A stretch of 32,639 nucleotides of DNA from positions 1 through 32,639 of IMG/VR virus record IMGVR_UViG_3300042520_000494; one strand, written 5' to 3'. Of the stretch, positions 28,103 to 32,639 are shown piece after piece. Positions within the stretch are counted from its first letter, which is position 1; every line of letters begins with the position of its first letter. Origin of the DNA: a virus. The position numbers and the translations under genes are program-made. The notes under the pieces are model-generated. The model had not been told where the DNA came from, ran no database searches, and was given only the letters and a program-made list of their open reading frames with translations.

Positions 28103-29952
28103 CCCTCCGCCCCTATCAGGCTGACGCAGCACAGGCCGCACTGGATTGGATGAAGCGCAGCACCGCGCCATTCATTATCGACGCGGCCACTGGCGCAGGC
28201 AAGTCTCACATCATTGCCGAGATCGCCCGGGTGATCCATGACATGACGGGCAAGCGGGTGCTGTGCCTTGCGCCTAGCGCCGAATTGGTCACTCAGAATC
28301 GCGAGAAATATCTGGCAACGGGAAACCGAGCCAGCATGTTCTCAGCATCAGCGGGGGCAAAAGAATTGCGGCATCCTGTGGTTTTTGGCTCTCCGCTGAC
28401 CGTCAAGAACCGCGTAAGCCGTTTCAAGGAACATTACGCACTGGTGATCTTAGATGAAGCGCATGGGATCACGCCGACTGTGCGCGAGATCATTGATGCC
28501 ATGCGAGACGGCAATCCAAACTTGCGGGTTTGCGGGCTAACAGCCACGCCCTATCGCTTGGGGTCTGGGTGGATCTTCAGAGAACATGACAGCGGCAAGA
28601 TTAACGGCGAGGATACCGCCCGCGATCCATACTTTGCAAAGTGCGTTTACAAGATAGACGCAAGGTCGCTGATCGGCATGGGATACCTGACGCCGCCAGT
28701 GATCGGGAAGATTAACGCCAAGGGATATGACACTGGCGGTCTTGCCCTAAACAGCAGAGGCCAGTTTGACGCCGATGCAGTTGATCGTGCTTACCATGGC
28801 CACGGGCGCAAAACGTCGGCCATCGTCGGCGATGTCGTGGCTCAGGCACATGATCGCCGTGGCATTATGTTCTTTGCCGCCACTGTAAAGCACGCTCAAG
28901 AGATCATGGCCAGCTTGCCACAGGGGCTTTCCGAGATTGTCACGGGTGAAACGCCGAAGAGCCAAAGAGACGACATTCTGCGGCGGTTTAAAGCGCAGCA
29001 GATCAAGTATCTGGTCAACGTATCTGTACTAACCACTGGATTTGATGCCAGCCATGTTGATCTGATTGCCATTCTTCGCAAGACAGAAAGCGTTGGGCTG
29101 CTACAGCAGATCATTGGACGCGGCCTTAGACTGCATCCCGGCAAGACAGATTGCTTGGTTCTGGACTACACCACGAACCTTGAAGATCACTGTCCAGACG
29201 GCGATCTGTTCGCGCCAGTGGTAAAGGCTGGCAAGGCTTCTGGTGGCGGTGACGGGCTGACTTGCATCTGCCCATCGTGCCAATACGAAAATAGCTTTAC
29301 GGCCAGCCCGTTGTATCTCGATTACCAAAAGGACGAAGCTGGCTATGTGCTGGATTTGGATGGGCGGCAGATCATGTCCGACTTCGGCCCCATCCCCGGT
29401 CACTTTGGTCGTCGCTGCATGGGGCTGGTGCAAGCTGGCAAGCGCGGTGAATACGAGCGGTGCGGGTATCGCTGGACATTTAAAGAATGCCCGCATTGCG
29501 CCGCAGAGAACGACATCGCGGCTCGGTATTGTATGGCCTGCAAAGGCGAGATCGTTGACCCCAACGAAAAGCTGGTTGCAGATTTCAAAGCGCTAAAACG
29601 CGACCCAACGCGCACGCAAACAGACAAGGTGCTAAGTATGTCATGTGCGCCCGGGATCAGCAGATCTGGCAATCGCACAATGCGGGTGGAATGGGTTACG
29701 CCATACCGGCAATTTGCCACTTGGTTTATGCCGGATGCGCCGCATGTACGCGGCCAGGTGGCGTGGCAGGCTTTCGAGGCTGTGACTATGGGCGGGACAG
29801 TCTCGCCTAAAACTGTGACCTATGCGAAAAATGCAGAAACAGGCTTCTTTGACATCAAGTCTTACAATCGCCCAGCCGATGAAGCGCCAGATGCAAAGCC
29901 AGAACCTGAATGGAACCCGTTTGACGAGGTGAATCAACATGCGGCTCAGTGA
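28099..29952 (+). CDS. SF2 DEAD/DEAH-box helicase with C-terminal zinc ribbons
   Basis: A 617-residue helicase. Motifs in order: Q-like MTLRPYQADA; Walker A AATGAGKSH (29-37); DEAH (119-122); TATP; FFAATVKHA; SVLTTGFDASHVD; and QIIGRGLRLHPGK. The C-terminus has cysteine pairs (CICPSCQYE and CPHCAAEND...CMACKGE) typical of zinc ribbons. It resembles phage recombination/replication helicases. The ATG at 28099 overlaps the exonuclease stop (ATGA) and is preceded by GGGGG. The last 14 nt overlap the VRR-NUC gene. Confidence 0.93.
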   Translation: MTLRPYQADAAQAALDWMKRSTAPFIIDAATGAGKSHIIAEIARVIHDMTGKRVLCLAPSAELVTQNREKYLATGNRASMFSASAGAKELRHPVVFGSPLTVKNRVSRFKEHYALVILDEAHGITPTVREIIDAMRDGNPNLRVCGLTATPYRLGSGWIFREHDSGKINGEDTARDPYFAKCVYKIDARSLIGMGYLTPPVIGKINAKGYDTGGLALNSRGQFDADAVDRAYHGHGRKTSAIVGDVVAQAHDRRGIMFFAATVKHAQEIMASLPQGLSEIVTGETPKSQRDDILRRFKAQQIKYLVNVSVLTTGFDASHVDLIAILRKTESVGLLQQIIGRGLRLHPGKTDCLVLDYTTNLEDHCPDGDLFAPVVKAGKASGGGDGLTCICPSCQYENSFTASPLYLDYQKDEAGYVLDLDGRQIMSDFGPIPGHFGRRCMGLVQAGKRGEYERCGYRWTFKECPHCAAENDIAARYCMACKGEIVDPNEKLVADFKALKRDPTRTQTDKVLSMSCAPGISRSGNRTMRVEWVTPYRQFATWFMPDAPHVRGQVAWQAFEAVTMGGTVSPKTVTYAKNAETGFFDIKSYNRPADEAPDAKPEPEWNPFDEVNQHAAQ

Positions 29953-30382
29953 CTTTCAAGACATCGCCAAGAACGGCGTCGTGACGTTTGGGGATCTGGA
30001 CTATCGCGGTAAATGCCCAACAGAAGATCAGGAGCAGATCACCTTTTTCAATCGTTTGCGGCGCGAATATGCAGCAACTTGGGGCAAGCTGGCTGTTCAC
30101 CCACGAAACGAAGGGCTGCGATTTGGCGGGCAATTTAGCGCCGTTGCAAAGCACAAAGCAGAAGGCATGACGCCCGGTGCATCTGACATCATAATCCCAA
30201 GCCGGGTAACGTTTGTTTGCGAATTGAAGCGCCGAGATCCAACGCAAGGGCGCTGGCAAGATGGGCAGCGTGAATATTTGGAAGCAGCGGCTAAGGCTGG
30301 GGCTTTTGCCTGTGTTGCTCTTGGCTGTGAGGCGGCATGGCAGGCATTGCAAGCTTGGCTGGCGGCCAGCGATTTAGCCTAG
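29939..30382 (+). CDS. VRR-NUC domain nuclease
   Basis: A 147-residue nuclease. LAVHPRNEGLRFGGQ, MTPGASDIIIPSR (D83) and CELKRRD (E95, K97) outline the VRR-NUC form of the PD-(D/E)XK fold, active on branched DNA such as flaps or Holliday junctions. It ends the recombination operon, downstream of the helicase, and could resolve recombination or replication intermediates. The 3' end overlaps a convergent gene by 9 nt, and a terminator follows within that gene. Confidence 0.9.
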   Translation: MRLSDFQDIAKNGVVTFGDLDYRGKCPTEDQEQITFFNRLRREYAATWGKLAVHPRNEGLRFGGQFSAVAKHKAEGMTPGASDIIIPSRVTFVCELKRRDPTQGRWQDGQREYLEAAAKAGAFACVALGCEAAWQALQAWLAASDLA

Positions 30383-30598
30383 CTTGCGCCCATAAAAGGC
30401 TTCCAGTTCGGAAAGCCGGTTTTGAATTGCCGTCTTGGCGCTTTCGTCAAGGCGGTTTTCTTTGTGCAGTTGCAGCATGTAGCCTTTAAGTTCCTGCACG
30501 CCGATGATTGTGGCTACTTTCTGGGCGTGCGATGGGTCTTGCCCGCCCGCCGAGGCGAGTAGGCAAGACCATTCTGCTTTGCTTCTTTCGAGCCTCAA
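30374..30598 (-). CDS. Small helical protein, TTG start, unknown
   Basis: A 74-residue, mostly helical protein: MRLERSKAEWSCLLASAGG, then ELKGYMLQLHKENRLDESAK and RLSELEAFYGRKLG. The likely start is a TTG overlapping the upstream TGA (TTGA), with GGGGCGAGG upstream; no good ATG exists at the 5' end. No family is recognised. It is the last gene of a small leftward operon governed by the HTH gene at 31112. Confidence 0.6.
   Translation of the reverse strand: MRLERSKAEWSCLLASAGGQDPSHAQKVATIIGVQELKGYMLQLHKENRLDESAKTAIQNRLSELEAFYGRKLG
30398..30423 (+). terminator. Probable terminator of the recombination operon
   Basis: GGCTTCC (30398-30404) pairs with GG-A-AAGCC (30410-30417, one bulged A) around AGTTC and is followed by GGTTTT. 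It lies 16 nt after the VRR-NUC stop and within the coding end of the convergent small gene. Confidence 0.55.
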
Positions 30599-30921
30599 AG
30601 GGCCTCGCCCCTCAAGCCGACCAGCATCTTGGCCTGCATGTCTTTCTCCTTATCGGCCACCTCGCCGCCGCAGGCCAGATATCCACAGCCGTCGATCCAG
30701 TTGTCCGCGTGGGCAGGATTGGCCTTGGCGCGGGCCAGCTTCAGTAGGGTCATCATCACGGCCACGTCGTGAGCCTTGATGTTGCGCCCGAGGTGCGCCG
30801 ACCAGTAAGCCGCGATCAGACCGAAGTTGGCCTCGGCGTCACCATGTGTTCCCTGCCGATCCTTGGTGACGTATTCTTTGGCGGTATCGAGTATTTCGGT
30901 GCGGTTCACTTGGACACCCAT
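30595..30921 (-). CDS. DUF6378-like small phage protein
   Basis: A 108-residue protein. The pattern DTAKEYVTKDRQGTHGDAEAN, FGLIAAYWSAHLG, AHDVAVMMTLLKLARAKAN and DNWIDGCGYLACGGEVA matches the DUF6378 family of phage proteins (all-helical, conserved HGD and DxWID). The all-alpha, acidic-residue-rich pattern recalls MazG-type nucleotide hydrolases, but that link is my inference. It overlaps the HTH gene by 16 nt. The AGGA next to the ATG is close; a GTG two codons further on is an alternative. Confidence 0.82.
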   Translation of the reverse strand: MGVQVNRTEILDTAKEYVTKDRQGTHGDAEANFGLIAAYWSAHLGRNIKAHDVAVMMTLLKLARAKANPAHADNWIDGCGYLACGGEVADKEKDMQAKMLVGLRGEAL

Positions 30922-31112
30922 TCCTGTTCAAAGCGCAAATCTTCGATCCCGGTAATATCTGCCAAGCGGTGGCGGTAGACAGCGGACGGCACCACGCGGC
31001 CTGTCATCCAGCGGGAAAGGCTGGACGATGCCACTGGAACTTTTCTTGCGAGCCAGCCCAGCTTGCGCCCGTCTTGCGCGCACCATAGCCTGATTTTAGT
31101 TTGAGCCATCAT
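30906..31112 (-). CDS. HTH (Cro/CI-type) regulator
   Basis: A 68-residue protein with a helix-turn-helix: RKLGWLARKVPVASSSLSRW then VVPSAVYRHRLADITGIEDL, the usual Cro/CI fold. The start at 31112 has AGGAGG 7 nt upstream. It diverges from the plus-strand operon at 31247, and the 134-nt region between them holds a promoter for each direction. It probably sets early gene expression. This is the second such switch in the window. Confidence 0.85.
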   Translation of the reverse strand: MMAQTKIRLWCAQDGRKLGWLARKVPVASSSLSRWMTGRVVPSAVYRHRLADITGIEDLRFEQEWVSK

Positions 31113-31148
31113 TAAGAATCCTCCTGTGTTCTGGCAGCACTAGACCTA

Positions 31149-31171
31149 AAGACAAAAATAATTGATGTAAA
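31149..31171 (-). promoter_or_regulatory. Minus-strand promoter for the HTH operon
   Basis: TTTACA at 31171-31166 with a weak -10 (TAGGTC or TTAGGT, 16-17 nt away). Its -35 box is an inverted copy of the plus-strand one, 14 bp away (GTAAA then TTTAC). The -10 assignment is tentative. Confidence 0.45.
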
Positions 31172-31185
31172 GTTCGTTTTTTCTG

Positions 31186-31213
31186 TTTACACGCTCGAAT
31201 CAAAGTTTATGGT
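31186..31213 (+). promoter_or_regulatory. Early promoter copy 1 (TTTACA-N16-TATGGT)
   Basis: TTTACA (31186-31191), 16 nt, TATGGT (31208-31213). The preceding TTTCTG, the CGCTC after the -35 box, and the downstream CAACTAG and AACAAGGA are shared with copy 2 at 31914-31941, so this is a duplicated promoter-leader unit. Confidence 0.75.
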
Positions 31214-31246
31214 GCCATTGCCAACTAGAAAACAAGGATGACCCAG

Positions 31247-31879
31247 ATGTCCCGTGGAACCTTTATCGAAAACGAAGCCCGCTATGAAGCCGCCAAGGAG
31301 CGGAACATCCGCAACAACGCCCGCAAGACCCGCCGCGTTAAGTGGCTGGCCACCGCCGAGGGCGCTCGCGCCAACGCGTTTCTGTTCGAATTGGACGAGT
31401 TCGAGCCGACGTATCGTGAGGATGGCCGTTTCGACGCCATCCACCCGACCGTGAAGGCCTGCCTCGGGGACTTCTTCACCAAGATGCACGACAGCGTGAT
31501 CGAGTGGGGCGGGCTGACCGAGGGCCAGACCAAGGCCGTGTTGGCCATGATCGAACGTGGCGAGGCCCGCGTAGCAGAGCGCGCCAAGGCCCGCGAAGAG
31601 GCGCGTCAGGCCGACGCCGACAAGTCCGGCTGGCTCGGCACCGTGGGTGAGCGCCGCGTGTTCGATCTGACCATCCGCTTGGTGGTCGAGATGGAGGGCA
31701 TGTACGGCTTCAGCTACCTGCACGTCATGCACGACGCCGACGGCAACGTGGTCGTCTACAAGGGCACCAACCTGCTCGGCGAGAAAGGCAACGCGATCTC
31801 GGTCAAGGCTACCGTCAAAGACCACGACACCCGCGATGGCGTAAAGCAAACCAAGATTAGCAGGCCGAAGGGAGCGTGA
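31247..31879 (+). CDS. Early protein with predicted C-terminal OB-like domain
   Basis: A 210-residue protein. It starts MSRGTFIENEARYEAAKER. A charged helical middle (AVLAMIERGEARVAERAKAREE) leads to a C-terminal strand-rich domain: GTVGERRVFDLTIRLVVEM, MYGFSYLHVMHDADGN, VVVYKGTNLLGEKGN and ISVKATVKDHDTRDGVKQT. I recall this C-terminal pattern from phage proteins with an OB-like fold; nucleic acid binding is likely but unproven. The start at 31247 is chosen over ATG 31238 because AAGG is 9 nt upstream of it and directly abuts the other, as in the sibling gene at 31976. Confidence 0.8.
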   Translation: MSRGTFIENEARYEAAKERNIRNNARKTRRVKWLATAEGARANAFLFELDEFEPTYREDGRFDAIHPTVKACLGDFFTKMHDSVIEWGGLTEGQTKAVLAMIERGEARVAERAKAREEARQADADKSGWLGTVGERRVFDLTIRLVVEMEGMYGFSYLHVMHDADGNVVVYKGTNLLGEKGNAISVKATVKDHDTRDGVKQTKISRPKGA

Positions 31880-31891
31880 GGCAAAAATAAA

Positions 31892-31906
31892 TGACAAATT
31901 ATGTCA
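31892..31906. promoter_or_regulatory. TGACA/TGTCA inverted repeat
   Basis: TGACA and TGTCA face each other across 5 nt, 8 nt upstream of the second early promoter's -35 box. Position and symmetry suit an operator or activator site. Copy 1 of the promoter lacks it, which could make the two differ in control. Confidence 0.45.
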
Positions 31907-31913
31907 ATTTCTG

Positions 31914-31941
31914 TTTACACGCTCTGAGCAACCCTTATGAT
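31914..31941 (+). promoter_or_regulatory. Early promoter copy 2 (TTTACA-N16-TATGAT)
   Basis: TTTACA (31914-31919), 16 nt, TATGAT (31936-31941), with the same flanks as copy 1 (TTTCTG before, CGCTC after, then CAACTAG and AACAAGGAG). Confidence 0.78.
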
Positions 31942-31975
31942 GCCCTTATCAACTAGCAAACAAGGAGACTACCAG

Positions 31976-32203
31976 ATGACCCTTCGCCAGATCAGCATGG
32001 ACCTAGACAGCCCATACATCAAAACCTACAAAAACGAGCAGAACTTGATAAAGCGCATCGAAGAAATCCGCGACATGTATCCCGACCATAACGACCGCTT
32101 CATGGTGGTCTGCACCCCGAAAGGCCGCTGGACCGCCATCGTCCAGTTGGACAAGAACACTGGCGGGTACGTATTCCGCTACGATGGGTTTATTACGATT
32201 TGA
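31976..32203 (+). CDS. Small early protein, unknown
   Basis: A 75-residue protein: MTLRQISMDLDSPYIKTYKN, then RIEEIRDMYPDHNDRFMVV and TPKGRWTAIVQLDKNTGG. The RFMVVCTPKGRW strand pair is a pattern I recall from small early phage proteins with a beta core; function unknown. The start is fixed by AAGGAG 8 nt upstream in the repeated leader (AAGGAGACTACCAG). Confidence 0.78.
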   Translation: MTLRQISMDLDSPYIKTYKNEQNLIKRIEEIRDMYPDHNDRFMVVCTPKGRWTAIVQLDKNTGGYVFRYDGFITI

Positions 32204-32243
32204 CCTTCCGGTGACCAGCCCTGCGGGGCTGGCGTCCTGAAGG
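32204..32243 (+). promoter_or_regulatory. Two-tier hairpin between early genes
   Basis: Outer stem CCTTC/GAAGG (5 bp), a symmetric 6-by-6 internal loop, inner stem CCAGCCC/GGGCTGG (7 bp) and a TGCG loop. It is followed by the AACAAACAAGGAG leader. No U tract, so it is not a classical terminator. Confidence 0.65.
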
Positions 32244-32265
32244 CCAACAAACAAGGAGACTATCA

Positions 32266-32484
32266 ATGGCATACGATACAGAAATATATCACGACAACGG
32301 TGCTGCTTTCGGACGCCGCACACGCTTCTTCCGCAATGCTGACATTGGCGGTGTGGAATGGATGTATGGCGTTGATTACGCAAACGGTGATCGTGGGTGG
32401 ATGCTGTATATGGCAACAGGATTTCACGAAACCATCGCATCACTAAAAGCCAGCGGTATGTTTTTGAGCAGACTTGACGCATGA
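32266..32484 (+). CDS. Small early protein, unknown
   Basis: A 72-residue protein: MAYDTEIYHDNGAAFGRRTR, then IGGVEWMYGVDYANGDRGW and HETIASLKASGMFLSRLDA. It is aromatic-rich and contains no recognised domain. AAGGAG lies 8 nt upstream (AAGGAGACTATCA leader, the third copy). Its stop is overlapped by the next ATG (ATGA). Confidence 0.75.
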   Translation: MAYDTEIYHDNGAAFGRRTRFFRNADIGGVEWMYGVDYANGDRGWMLYMATGFHETIASLKASGMFLSRLDA

Positions 32485-32609
32485 CTGACCTCGAACTCGA
32501 ACTCAACAGGCTGGGCGTCATCGCCCAGCCAGCACCCCGCCCCCAGCCAGCGGCCTACGCGCCGCCACAGTGGAAACCAACTTACCCCGGCGAAGAGCCG
32601 CCGTTTTGA
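32481..32609 (+). CDS. 42-residue proline-rich protein
   Basis: Starts MTDLELELNRLGVIAQPAP, then a Pro-rich PRPQPAAYAPPQWKP stretch and an acidic end (YPGEEPPF). Overlap of its ATG with the upstream TGA and good reading continuity support it. A CTGGGC/GCCCAG inverted repeat lies within. The composition suggests a flexible linker or partner-binding peptide; no family is recognised. Confidence 0.6.
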   Translation: MTDLELELNRLGVIAQPAPRPQPAAYAPPQWKPTYPGEEPPF

Positions 32610-32624
32610 TAGGAGACTAGCAAC

Positions 32625-32639
32625 ATGTCACAACCAACC
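32625..32639 (+). CDS. Start of next early gene (truncated by the window)
   Basis: Only MSQPT is visible. AGGAGACTAG just upstream is the fourth copy of the leader's ribosome-site motif, supporting a real start. Nothing can be said about the product. Confidence 0.5.

Noticed and set aside
31187-31897. 236-codon minus-strand frame over the early gene
   Set aside because: It would cover the promoter and the plus gene with its ribosome site; the product lacks any domain and is Leu/Val/Gly/His-rich as expected of an antisense frame.
1-32639. Terminal repeat or circular closure of the window
   Set aside because: The ends share only a 6-bp inverted match (GGTTGG/CCAACC), and both cut open genes.

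Overview
This window is part of the genome of a tailed dsDNA phage with siphovirus-type (long, non-contractile tail) genes. The order terL, portal, prohead protease, HK97-fold capsid, connectors, tail terminator, major tail protein, frameshifted chaperone, tape measure, three small tip proteins and a J-like protein follows the Rhodobacter gene transfer agent and its phage relatives. Together with the moderately GC-rich codon use, this suggests an alphaproteobacterial, probably Rhodobacterales (roseobacter-type) host; the host is inferred. Both ends cut through genes, so the window is a segment. No integrase, tRNA or CRISPR array was seen.

Layout: 1-3021 (minus) holds a truncated metallophosphoesterase, a GH19 endolysin and a run of small mostly membrane-anchored proteins, including a 47-residue GTG-start gene in what looks like a gap. 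3023-10850 (minus) is tail tip, tape measure and a tail-assembly chaperone pair joined by a -1 frameshift. 10850-18694 (minus) is major tail protein, head-tail joining genes, capsid, protease, portal and large terminase, read from a near-consensus promoter at 18752-18724. 18767-19266 (plus) holds two small genes. 19193-21265 (minus) is a ParB-fold / TET-associated-type glycosyltransferase / cytidylyltransferase cassette that separates terL from the likely terS at 21265-21744. 21845-23229 (minus) holds a structural-like protein, an HNH nuclease and a small protein. 23230-23506 is an AT-rich island with perfect palindromes. 23507-25595 (minus) is a DUF3987 ATPase, an unknown protein and a small HTH regulator.

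From 25727 to 30382 (plus) lies a recombination/replication operon: Sak4-like ATPase, SSB-like protein, YqaJ exonuclease, SF2 helicase and VRR-NUC nuclease. 30374-31112 (minus) carries three small genes ending in a second HTH regulator. 31247-32639 (plus) is an early-type operon of small proteins under two near-identical promoters.

Regulation is unusually legible. Promoters with a TTTACA -35 box recur, two HTH genes each sit beside a divergent promoter pair (one pair overlaps end to end), the capsid and major tail genes share an 11-nt plus 16-nt 5' leader at identical spacing, and two plus-strand terminators are buried in the 3' coding ends of convergent genes. The most novel-looking system is the ParB/glycosyltransferase/cytidylyltransferase cassette between the terminase genes, which could decorate phage DNA before packaging; that function is inference.
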